DNA of 64,000 bases from NCBI GenBank assembly GCA_035549195.1, contig DASZRK010000017.1, positions 310,001 to 374,000 on the forward strand, written 5' to 3'. The notes below the pieces were generated by a model. It was not told the DNA's origin. It was given only the letters and a program-made list of their open reading frames with translations, and did not search any database. Source of the DNA: a bacterium (lineage in GTDB: Bacteria > Oederibacteriota > Muellerivitia > Muellerivitales > Muellerivitaceae). Positions within the stretch are counted from its first letter, which is position 1, and every line of letters starts with the position of its first letter. Shown piece after piece: positions 17,180-24,574 of this stretch. The position numbers and the translations under genes are program-made.

Positions 17180-17841
17180 TTTCCGCCTTCCCTCTTCCGG
17201 CGGGTGAGGTAAAGCAGTTCGGAGCCGGTCAGGGTATAGGTGTGGCGGCTGGTCTCCCATTTTCCAGGCCAAGCTTTCGTGAAGATCCGCAAGAGCCCTT
17301 CCTGGTCCCGCATGTGGGCCCCCCGGTCGAAGCGGCGGATGAACCAGGCCATCGGCCGGGTCCAACCGTTCCGGGGCCAGACATCCTCCAGCACCACCAC
17401 CCGGCCTCCGGGTTTGAGGCAGCGACGCATCTCCTTCACCGCCTGTTCCAAAACCCTGTCCGGTAGATGGTGCAGGAAGCCCACCGCGCGGATCTCATCG
17501 AACGTATGGGCGGCGAAAGGAAGATGGTCCACCGAGGCCCGGTATCCCAGCCGGGTCCTTCCCTTCGGCGGCCGCGCCACGAGGCGCGGATCCCGATCGA
17601 GGGAACCGCCGGTGTAATCCCTGAGGAAAGCCTCATTGATATCCACTCCGACCAGCAGCCCCTTGGGTTCCGGGGTGACCAGCTTGGGGCCGCAGCCCAG
17701 GTCCAGCACCTTGCCGCGTGAATGCGGAAAGGCCAGGTCGAAGACCTTTTGGATCATCCAGGGTTTGCCGGGGGCGAGCAGGGTCTGGGAAAGGCGATAG
17801 ACCCAGGGAATATCGAGGATGGCATAAAGGCCTGGGCCCAT
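17176..17841 (-). CDS. Class I SAM-dependent methyltransferase
   Basis: A 221-residue methyltransferase of the Rossmann class. Motif I is KVLDLGCGPK, followed by the acidic strand end VGVDINEAF, the motif-II-like HTFDEIRAVGFLHHL and KEMRRCLKPGGRVVVLED. No membrane segment is present. It lies three bases after the GMC oxidoreductase gene and overlaps the GT-C gene by four, so it belongs to the glycan operon and may methylate a sugar or lipid intermediate. The target cannot be read from the sequence. Confidence 0.85.
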   Translation of the reverse strand: MGPGLYAILDIPWVYRLSQTLLAPGKPWMIQKVFDLAFPHSRGKVLDLGCGPKLVTPEPKGLLVGVDINEAFLRDYTGGSLDRDPRLVARPPKGRTRLGYRASVDHLPFAAHTFDEIRAVGFLHHLPDRVLEQAVKEMRRCLKPGGRVVVLEDVWPRNGWTRPMAWFIRRFDRGAHMRDQEGLLRIFTKAWPGKWETSRHTYTLTGSELLYLTRRKREGGK

Positions 17842-17844
17842 GGG

Positions 17845-19443
17845 TCAGTCCTTTCCGAAAGCTTGGTCGGCGATGCGGTAGGCGTTGCCCATGAGCAGGA
17901 GCCCGATGGTGGTGCCCGGAAGGGACGGGAAGATGGACGAATCCACCACATGGATGTTCTCCCATCCGGCCACCCTTCCCAAGCGGTCCGTCCGGAAGCC
18001 GCGGGGTTCCCCTTCGGTCATGGGCATCGTGCCGCCCACGTGGTAGGAACCGCTGTTGAGGCGGGCCAGGGGAAAAAGGGGAAGGCACCCGATGCGGCCG
18101 AAGACGCCCAAAAGCCGCCAGACGGTGGCCCCCAGCACGCCGAAGGAGGGCCACTTTTTCACGTGCCGGGAGACCAGGGTCGCCGGTTTCCCGTCGCCCT
18201 GCAGGGGCTCCAAGGACATCTCGTAGGTCCCCGAGTGGTCCGAGTGGTAATTAACGAACAAAAGGAAGAGGTGGCGGGAAAGGAAGCGCTTCAGGGCGGT
18301 CCAGGGCCCCTTCGCGTTCCCCAGGAGCCCCAGTTTTTTCAGGACCAATTCGTTCTCGGTGGAGACCTGCACATGGACCCAGTGCTTCAGGCCCCCGCCC
18401 TTGAGGTCGAGGAAGATCCCGGGTTCGGTGTTGCAGTCGGGCCATTGGGCCGGCAGGCCTTTCAGGCTCAAGGCCGGGAGCACGAAACCGCCCCGGGTTC
18501 GAAGGCGCATGGACGCGCCGAAATTCCCCTTCGAGGCCGCCACCAGGCGGGTGCTGTTCACCGCGCCCGCGGCCAGGAAGATCCGGTCGAAGGGTTCGGT
18601 CCGGACCGCGCCCTGGGCGTTCCGGTAGGTGACCAGGGCCTTCCCGCCTTCCTCCGCCAAACCTTCCACCAGGCAACCGGGGACATAATCCAGCTTGCCC
18701 TCTTTTTGGAGCCGGAGGATCTCGTCACCCGCCCGGAAGATGGAGCCATAGACGCAACCCGACATGCAGTGGCCGCAGTAGCGGCAAGCCTTCTCCCCTT
18801 GCGCCTGGATGAGCTGGCGGGCCCGTCCGAAGACGGTCCTACCCTTTTGAAGCAGGCCGGTCCGTCCCAAGGCCTCCAGCAAGGACCGACCCGCCACGCC
18901 CAAGCGCAGGGTCCCGGTGCCGGGGGAAAGGAGGGGGAAATCCAGGCTCAATCCGTCGTCCTCGGCCGAATAAGGAAGCCCCTCGAGCGCTTTCGCGCCG
19001 TAGGCGGCCAGTTCCCCGGCTTCGACGGGCCATCCTTCCAGGTCGCAAGCCTGCGGGGGAAGCACCGCTGCGCCCCAACCCGCGCTCAATCCCCCCAGGG
19101 CGTAGCTGAAGGGAGGCATGGTGTCCTTGGACTTGACCGGCGCCCCGGCCAAGCTACGGCCGTAGAAATACTCGGACCCGAATTCCCGCTTCTTGGGGAT
19201 CCCGGACCCGTCCTTTGGGGTCCCGTCGGGCGTGAGCCAAACGCGCTGTTCGGGGGTCCATTGGGAAGGCTCCACGGCGGCCATTTGGGCGGCCTTTTCC
19301 TCCCGGTCCTTCTCCAGGCGTTCGCCACGGTCCAGGACCACGGGTTTGATCCCTCGCGCGATCAATCCCTTCACGGCCCCGAGCGCCGCCAGGCCGCTGC
19401 CGATGACCGCCACCCGGAGGGTCCCTTCCATGTTGGCGTTCAT
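17845..19443 (-). CDS. GMC-family FAD oxidoreductase with Cys cluster
   Basis: A 532-residue flavoprotein of the glucose-methanol-choline family. The FAD-binding motif VAVIGSGLAALGA starts near residue 11. The C-terminal GMC domain has GSYHVGGTMPM and VVDSSIFPSLPGTTIGL. Around residues 217-228 it carries CRYCGHCMSGC, a ferredoxin-like Cys arrangement known in a GMC subgroup often found in surface-polysaccharide loci, whose reaction I do not know. No signal peptide is seen, so it is cytoplasmic. It overlaps the aminotransferase gene by four bases. A sugar oxidation step making a keto group for transamination is plausible but unproven. Confidence 0.82.
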   Translation of the reverse strand: MNANMEGTLRVAVIGSGLAALGAVKGLIARGIKPVVLDRGERLEKDREEKAAQMAAVEPSQWTPEQRVWLTPDGTPKDGSGIPKKREFGSEYFYGRSLAGAPVKSKDTMPPFSYALGGLSAGWGAAVLPPQACDLEGWPVEAGELAAYGAKALEGLPYSAEDDGLSLDFPLLSPGTGTLRLGVAGRSLLEALGRTGLLQKGRTVFGRARQLIQAQGEKACRYCGHCMSGCVYGSIFRAGDEILRLQKEGKLDYVPGCLVEGLAEEGGKALVTYRNAQGAVRTEPFDRIFLAAGAVNSTRLVAASKGNFGASMRLRTRGGFVLPALSLKGLPAQWPDCNTEPGIFLDLKGGGLKHWVHVQVSTENELVLKKLGLLGNAKGPWTALKRFLSRHLFLLFVNYHSDHSGTYEMSLEPLQGDGKPATLVSRHVKKWPSFGVLGATVWRLLGVFGRIGCLPLFPLARLNSGSYHVGGTMPMTEGEPRGFRTDRLGRVAGWENIHVVDSSIFPSLPGTTIGLLLMGNAYRIADQAFGKD

Positions 19444-20687
19444 GACCGATCCTTGAAAAGGGACCGGACGGCCCCGGCGATGCGTTCCATGTCCTCATCG
19501 GTCAAATGCGGGAAGCAGGGAATGAAGAGGCCGTGGTGATAGAGCCTCTCGGCCTCGGGCATGGGGGCGGCGTTGGGATAGTCGGGGAGGTCACTGATGA
19601 GTTCCAGGCTGGAGGTGGCCGAGTCGATGCCTTCCCGGGCCAGGGCCCGTTGGGCGGCGCGGGCGTCGGGGACGGGCAGGATGAGCTGCCAATAGACGTT
19701 GCGGGAAACGGGCGTGGTCGCCGGGAAGGGCGCCCCGGGGCAATGGCGTTTGAGGAAGTCCACGTGGGCTACGCGCGAGCGATCAATGGCCTCCACCCAG
19801 GGAAGGCGCTCCTTCCCGATGCGGGCCTGGAGCGACGTGTAACGCCGGAACCAAAGGTCGGGCAGGGCCTTCAGACGGCCTTTGGCGCGGTGGCCCGTTT
19901 GCTTGAGGGCGGCTTCCGGGTCCTTCCATTCCAGCAAACGCAGGAAGGGGAAGGTGAAGATCGAGAAGAAGGGCTGGGTGGTGGCGAGGTTCCGGACCAG
20001 ATTGGTCCAGGCCTTCCGGACGAGCCATCCCCGGCTGGGCGGCGCGAGGCCTTCCTGCGCCCGCCGCAACTTCGCGGCCAGGGCGTCGTCGTCGGTGACG
20101 GCCATGCCGCCGCCCAAGGTGTCGAGGGTCTTGATGGAGGAGGAACTATAGACCGAAAGGTCGCCGAAAGTGCCGACCTTCCGTTCGCTCAGGCGTCCGT
20201 TGAGGCATTGGGAAAAATCCTCGATGACGAAGAGGCCCCGCCCCTTCAGGAAGGCGCAAAGGTCCTCCAGGTCGGGTACCAGGCCGAAGAGCGGGGTCAC
20301 CAGGGCCACCCGCACCTGGGGCCCGAGTTTTTCCTCCAAGCCTTCCCGGCGGAAGCAGGCAGTGGCGGGGTCCAGGTCCGCGTAGACGGGGACCAGGCCG
20401 AGGTCCACCACCGCGTCCAGGATGCCCTTGATGGTGATGGGGGGCATGAGGACCTGGGAACCCTCGGGAAGGTCCAGGGTCTTCAGGGCCGCATGGATGG
20501 CGGTGCGGGCGAAGGGGAAGGCCACCGCGTGACGCCGGCCGATGTAGCCCGTGAAGGTCCTTTCCCAATCCTCCACCCGGTCCTTTTCCTCCAGTGGCGC
20601 CAAGAGGGAAAGGAAGAGGTAACGGAAGCTTTGGGAAAGGGAATGGTAGATGACCCCGCGGGGGATCTTTTTACGCAAAGGGTTCAT
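19440..20687 (-). CDS. DegT/DnrJ/EryC1/StrS-type PLP aminotransferase
   Basis: A 415-residue fold-type I PLP protein of the DegT family, whose members usually make amino-sugar nucleotides. The PLP-binding features are VIEDFSQCLNG (Asp157) and the Schiff-base lysine Lys186 in SSSSIKTLDTLGGG. The N-terminal 40 residues, with the hydrophobic SQSFRYLFLSLLAPL segment, are longer than usual and could form a membrane-facing helix. It overlaps both flanking genes by four bases. Differences from the WecE-like enzyme at 21337 suggest another substrate. Confidence 0.83.
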   Translation of the reverse strand: MNPLRKKIPRGVIYHSLSQSFRYLFLSLLAPLEEKDRVEDWERTFTGYIGRRHAVAFPFARTAIHAALKTLDLPEGSQVLMPPITIKGILDAVVDLGLVPVYADLDPATACFRREGLEEKLGPQVRVALVTPLFGLVPDLEDLCAFLKGRGLFVIEDFSQCLNGRLSERKVGTFGDLSVYSSSSIKTLDTLGGGMAVTDDDALAAKLRRAQEGLAPPSRGWLVRKAWTNLVRNLATTQPFFSIFTFPFLRLLEWKDPEAALKQTGHRAKGRLKALPDLWFRRYTSLQARIGKERLPWVEAIDRSRVAHVDFLKRHCPGAPFPATTPVSRNVYWQLILPVPDARAAQRALAREGIDSATSSLELISDLPDYPNAAPMPEAERLYHHGLFIPCFPHLTDEDMERIAGAVRSLFKDRS

Positions 20688-21250
20688 CGGAACTCCAGGG
20701 AGTAGGCGTCGGCCAGGCCCAGGACGCCGCGGTGCCCCAGGATGCGGCCATATTCCTGAAGGACGGCCAGTTCCCTCATGGGCGCGAGCCGGGCGGCGGC
20801 GTGGGCTTGGGGGCGGCCCAAAAGGACCATGCCCATTTTGTTGAGAAAACCCCGGCGGCTGATGCCCACCACCAGGCGGGGTCGAGGGGACCGCCCCTTC
20901 AGTTCCTCCAGCAGGGACCGGAGGTCCCCTTCCTGGAACGAGTAGAAGACCTCGTTGGCCACCAGCACGTCGAAAGGAACGGCCCGCCAGTCGGGCACCT
21001 CGGTCAGGTCGGGACGGATGTCATAGCCTGTGACCAGGGCCCCAGGGAGGAGTTTTTTCAGTTCGCCCCCGCCACAGCCGAAATCGAGGATCCGCAGGCC
21101 CGGCCTGTGAAGCTCCCCCACCCGGATGACCGCGCGAAGAAGGCTCCGGAAATAGAGTTGGGAGAGGCCGGAATAAAGGGTCACGCCCCATTTTAGGGGC
21201 GGGCCGATAGGACGGGAAAGCCCGTCCACCGGGCTCTTTTGGATGGGCAA
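20684..21250 (-). CDS. Short SAM-dependent methyltransferase
   Basis: A 188-residue methyltransferase with motif I LRILDFGCGGGE, the acidic end TGYDIRPDL and a FDVLVANEVFYSF segment. It is shorter than most of the class, ending soon after the fourth or fifth strand. The basic, hydrophobic first 45 residues may associate with the membrane. It is first in the minus-strand unit and diverges from the WecE-like gene across 86 bp, where promoters for both directions must lie. Confidence 0.75.
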   Translation of the reverse strand: MPIQKSPVDGLSRPIGPPLKWGVTLYSGLSQLYFRSLLRAVIRVGELHRPGLRILDFGCGGGELKKLLPGALVTGYDIRPDLTEVPDWRAVPFDVLVANEVFYSFQEGDLRSLLEELKGRSPRPRLVVGISRRGFLNKMGMVLLGRPQAHAAARLAPMRELAVLQEYGRILGHRGVLGLADAYSLEFR

Positions 21251-21336
21251 GGCCTTGGGAAGGCGTTATCTTGGAAAGCACCGGCCTTTCCAGATCCCCT
21301 GAGGCCACGAGGAGAGAACGCCCCCCGGCTGGCCCC

Positions 21337-22479
21337 ATGAACGCTCCCATCCCTTTCCATCAACCGATCCTGGCCGGGAACGAACTTCGTTACGTCGAGG
21401 AGTCCCTGAAGAGCGGCCGGTTGGCCGCTTCCGGCCCCTTCTCCAAGAAGGCTTCCACCTTTCTGAGGGAGCAACTGGGAGCCGCCGAGGTCTTCCTGAC
21501 CACCTCCTGCACCGACGCCCTGGAAATGGGCGTCCTTCTGCTCGGCCTGGAGCCCGGGGACATCGCCATCCTGCCTTCCTTCACCTTCGTTTCCACCGCC
21601 CTGGCCCTGGTGCGCCGGGGGGTGAAACTCATCTTTGCCGACATCGAGCGGGAGACCTTCGGCCTGGACCCGGCCCATGTGGCAGAACTCCTCGACGACA
21701 AGGTCAAGGTGATCGTGCCGGTCCATTACGCCGGGGTGGCCTGCGACCTGGCGGGGATCGAGAAGGTCCTTGGGGGACGCCCCATCGACCTGATGGAGGA
21801 CAACGCCCAGGGCCTCTTCGCCTCCTATCAAGGCAAGCCCCTGGGGAGCCGGGGACGGATCTCGGCCCTGAGCTTCCATGAGACCAAGAACCTCACCTGT
21901 GGCGAGGGCGGGGCCCTGGTGGTCAACCGGACCGCCGATCTGGACCGCGCCCACCTGCTTTACGACAAGGGGACCAACCGCCGGGCCTTCCAATTGGGCC
22001 AGGTGGACAAGTATTCCTGGGTGGATGAAGGCTCTTCCTTCGGGCTCTCGGACCTTTTGGCCGCGGCCCTTTGGGCCCAGTTGGAACAGCGGGACGCCAT
22101 CCAATCCCGGCGCAAGACCCTCTGGGGTCTCTACCACTCGCTTTTGACACCCGCGGCGGCCCGGCTGGGCTTCCAGGTGCCCCGTGTACCGCCGGACCGG
22201 GAACAGCCTTATCATATGTACTACGTGTTGCTGAAGGACCGTTCGGAACGGGACCGGGTCCTGAAGGCCCTGGGAGACCAGGGCATCCAAGCCACCTTCC
22301 ACTACACCCCGCTGCATTCGGCGCCGGGTGCCAAGAAGCACCTGGCCCGTCCCACCGATTGCCCGGTCACCGAGGAAGTGAGCGGGAGGCTGCTGCGCCT
22401 TCCCTTCCACAACGCCCTCACCGACGACCAGGTCCGCCGGGTCGCCGCCACCTTCCTGGAGGCCTTGGAGAGACCATGA
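21337..22479 (+). CDS. WecE/RffA-like sugar-nucleotide aminotransferase
   Basis: A 380-residue DegT-family enzyme closest in motif order to WecE/RffA, which makes dTDP-4-amino-4,6-dideoxygalactose from the 4-keto sugar. Similarity starts at IPFHQPILAGNELRYVEESL and continues through TTSCTDALEMG, PSFTFVSTALALV and VPVHYAGVACDL to the PLP lysine Lys184 in SFHETKNLTCGEGG. The ATG at 21337 fits the family start. The stop overlaps the GT2 start by four bases, so amino-sugar synthesis and lipid-linking are coupled. Exact stereochemistry and substrate are not provable here. Confidence 0.88.
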   Translation: MNAPIPFHQPILAGNELRYVEESLKSGRLAASGPFSKKASTFLREQLGAAEVFLTTSCTDALEMGVLLLGLEPGDIAILPSFTFVSTALALVRRGVKLIFADIERETFGLDPAHVAELLDDKVKVIVPVHYAGVACDLAGIEKVLGGRPIDLMEDNAQGLFASYQGKPLGSRGRISALSFHETKNLTCGEGGALVVNRTADLDRAHLLYDKGTNRRAFQLGQVDKYSWVDEGSSFGLSDLLAAALWAQLEQRDAIQSRRKTLWGLYHSLLTPAAARLGFQVPRVPPDREQPYHMYYVLLKDRSERDRVLKALGDQGIQATFHYTPLHSAPGAKKHLARPTDCPVTEEVSGRLLRLPFHNALTDDQVRRVAATFLEALERP

Positions 22480-23429
22480 ACCTGAAGCCCCCCCGTTCCC
22501 GCCGGACGAAATACTCGGTGGTCATCCCGGTCTTCAACAGCGCATCCCTGGTGGGCGAGACGGTGGACCGCACGGCCGCTTTCCTCAAGTCCCAGGGACT
22601 CGACTACGAGATCATCCTCGTCAACGATGGGAGCCGGGACGGAAGCTGGGACGTCATCCGTTCGAAGGCGTTGGCCAACCCGCGCCTCAAGGCCATCAAC
22701 CTGCTGCGCAACTACGGCCAGCACAACGCCAACCTCTGCGGTTTCCGCCACACCAAGGGCGACTACGTCATCACCATGGACGATGACGGCCAGAACCCGC
22801 CCGAGGAGATCGCCAAGCTGGTGCGCAAGGCCGCCGAAGGCCACGACCTGGTCTTCGGGAAATTCAAGACCAAGGCCGCCCCCTTTTACCGGGCCTGGGG
22901 AAGCCGTGCCATCGGGCTCCTGAACCGCCGTGTCTTCCACCAGCCCCGGGACCTGACGGTGAGCAACTTCCGCATCCTGCGGCGGGACGTGGTGGACCGC
23001 ATCTGCGCCTACCGGGCGGCCTTTCCCTATATCACGGGACTGGCCTTGATGAATTCGAAGGACCGGGCCAACGTGGAGGTCCGGCACGAACCCCGACGCG
23101 TGGGCAAGAGCAACTATTCGGCGCTCCGCATCGCCAAACTGGTCATGACCATCCTCTTCAGCTATTCCAGTTTTCCGCTGAGGTTCCTGGCGGGCGTGGG
23201 GCTGGCGGTGTCCGTGGGAAGCTTCCTGACCGGGCTGGTCTTCCTGGCCCAGGGGCTCCGCCACGAGGTGCAGGTGCCCGGCTGGACCACGGTGGTGGTG
23301 CTGCTGTCCTTCCTCAACGGCATGACCATCCTGATGCTCTCCATGCTGGGGGAATACGTGGTGCGCATCCTCAACCAGTCCTCCAACATCGAGACCTACA
23401 ATGTCACCGACGTCGTCACCGCCCCCTAA
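22476..23429 (+). CDS. ArnC/DPM1-like polyprenyl-phosphate GT2 glycosyltransferase
   Basis: A 317-residue family-2 glycosyltransferase: a cytoplasmic catalytic domain (YSVVIPVFN, VNDGSRDGSWD, metal-binding MDDDGQNPPEE at 101-111) followed by two C-terminal membrane helices near 235-255 and 270-297. This is the ArnC/GtrB/DPM1 layout. Such enzymes load a sugar from a nucleotide onto undecaprenyl or dolichyl phosphate, the donor later used by GT-C transferases in the periplasm. Its place directly after the WecE-like gene and among six GT-C genes fits that logic. The start is taken at the ATGA overlap. Confidence 0.9.
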   Translation: MNLKPPRSRRTKYSVVIPVFNSASLVGETVDRTAAFLKSQGLDYEIILVNDGSRDGSWDVIRSKALANPRLKAINLLRNYGQHNANLCGFRHTKGDYVITMDDDGQNPPEEIAKLVRKAAEGHDLVFGKFKTKAAPFYRAWGSRAIGLLNRRVFHQPRDLTVSNFRILRRDVVDRICAYRAAFPYITGLALMNSKDRANVEVRHEPRRVGKSNYSALRIAKLVMTILFSYSSFPLRFLAGVGLAVSVGSFLTGLVFLAQGLRHEVQVPGWTTVVVLLSFLNGMTILMLSMLGEYVVRILNQSSNIETYNVTDVVTAP

Positions 23430-24174
23430 GGGCGGGCGGTTCTTCATCATCGGCGCCCAGCGCTGCGGCACCACCTATCTCTATGAAATGATGGAGGGGC
23501 ACCCCCAAGTGCGGCTGGCCCGGCCCAAGCGTCCCGAGCCCAAGTGGTTCCTGGACCAGGCCAAGGCGGCGTTGGGGCCCCAAGCCTGGGAGAAGGAACT
23601 CTTTCCGGACGGACCGGGACCCTGGTCGGGCGAGAAGGGGACCAGCTACCTGGAGCACCCCGAGGCGGCGTCCGCCATCCTCTCCGTTCTTCCCGAAGCC
23701 CGCTTCCTGGCGATCCTGCGCGAACCCGTCGCCCGGGCGGTCTCCAATTACCGCTTCAGCAAGGACAACGGGGTGGAGACGCTCCCCTTGGAGAAGGCCC
23801 TGGATCCCGAACGCCCGGCCCGGGACTATGACCGCTCCCGCTTTTCCGCTTCCCCTTTCGCCTACCTGGAGCGGGGCCGCTACGTGGAATACCTGGAAGC
23901 TTGGGCCGCGAAGGTGCCGAAGGGCCGTTTGCACGTGCTCCTCTTCGAGGAACTCACCGGAGGGGATGGGGCCTTGAACGGGGTTTGGTCCTTCCTGGGG
24001 CTCCCGCCCCACCGGCCGAAGGACCTGGGACGGATCGTGAACGCCGCGCAGGAGCCCATGCCGGAGATCCCGCCGGGACTGTTGAAAGGATTGAGGGACC
24101 ATTTCGAGGAGCCCAACCGGCGGTTGGAAAAATTCCTGGGAAGGCCGCTGGACGCCTGGAAGGCCCGGCCCTAG
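23401..24174 (+). CDS. Sulfotransferase
   Basis: A 257-residue PAPS-dependent sulfotransferase. The 5'-phosphosulfate loop is FFIIGAQRCGTTYLYEM near residues 14-30, and the 3'-phosphate motif is FLAILREPVARAVSNYRF. These define the heparan-sulfate/NodH-like superfamily, which sulfates sugars and lipids. The gene overlaps the GT2 gene by 29 bases in another frame and ends four bases into the convergent helical-protein gene. It suggests that the locus product, or its lipid-linked precursor, is sulfated. No PAPS synthesis genes are in the window. Confidence 0.87.
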   Translation: MSPTSSPPPKGGRFFIIGAQRCGTTYLYEMMEGHPQVRLARPKRPEPKWFLDQAKAALGPQAWEKELFPDGPGPWSGEKGTSYLEHPEAASAILSVLPEARFLAILREPVARAVSNYRFSKDNGVETLPLEKALDPERPARDYDRSRFSASPFAYLERGRYVEYLEAWAAKVPKGRLHVLLFEELTGGDGALNGVWSFLGLPPHRPKDLGRIVNAAQEPMPEIPPGLLKGLRDHFEEPNRRLEKFLGRPLDAWKARP

Positions 24175-24530
24175 CGGGAACTGGCCTTCTTCCACTGTTC
24201 CAGATAGCGGTCGATGAGGGTGAGGCGCTTGGCCCAGCGTTCCTGCAGCTCGGCCGAGAGAAGGTTCTTCTTCAGGGCCAGGCTCATCAAGGGCACGCAC
24301 TCGTGGGCCAGGGACGTGGCCTCCTCCAGCAGTTTTTCCGTACGGGCCTGGCTGGCGGATTTTTTCGCCCCGGCCACCGCCTGGGAAAGGGCGTGGACCT
24401 GGCGCTTGAGCCGCGACACAGCCTCGTGCTTCAAGGCCCAGGGCAGGTTCTGGTAGGTCTTGTTGATCTCCCCCGCCAGGTCGTCGCAGAGGGCGTTCAC
24501 GTCCACTTCCATGAAATCCGAATGGGCCAT
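24171..24530 (-). CDS. Small four-helix-bundle-like protein
   Basis: A 119-residue protein made almost entirely of amphipathic helices (about 10-30, 37-60, 63-85 and 90-115), rich in Ala, Leu, Lys and Gln. The helix pattern resembles four-helix-bundle proteins such as the S23/bAvd group, but similarity is weak and no reverse transcriptase is near. It follows the GT-C operon on the same strand after a 44-bp gap and may be its last gene. Function unknown. Confidence 0.6.
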   Translation of the reverse strand: MAHSDFMEVDVNALCDDLAGEINKTYQNLPWALKHEAVSRLKRQVHALSQAVAGAKKSASQARTEKLLEEATSLAHECVPLMSLALKKNLLSAELQERWAKRLTLIDRYLEQWKKASSR

Positions 24531-24574
24531 GGGGCCATTCTAACCGGACCGGGGGCCGCCGGGGAGGGGGCCGG

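Noticed and set aside
24171-24530. Possible diversity-generating retroelement accessory (bAvd-like) protein
   Set aside because: The four-helix pattern is generic, and no reverse transcriptase, template repeat or variable repeat is nearby.
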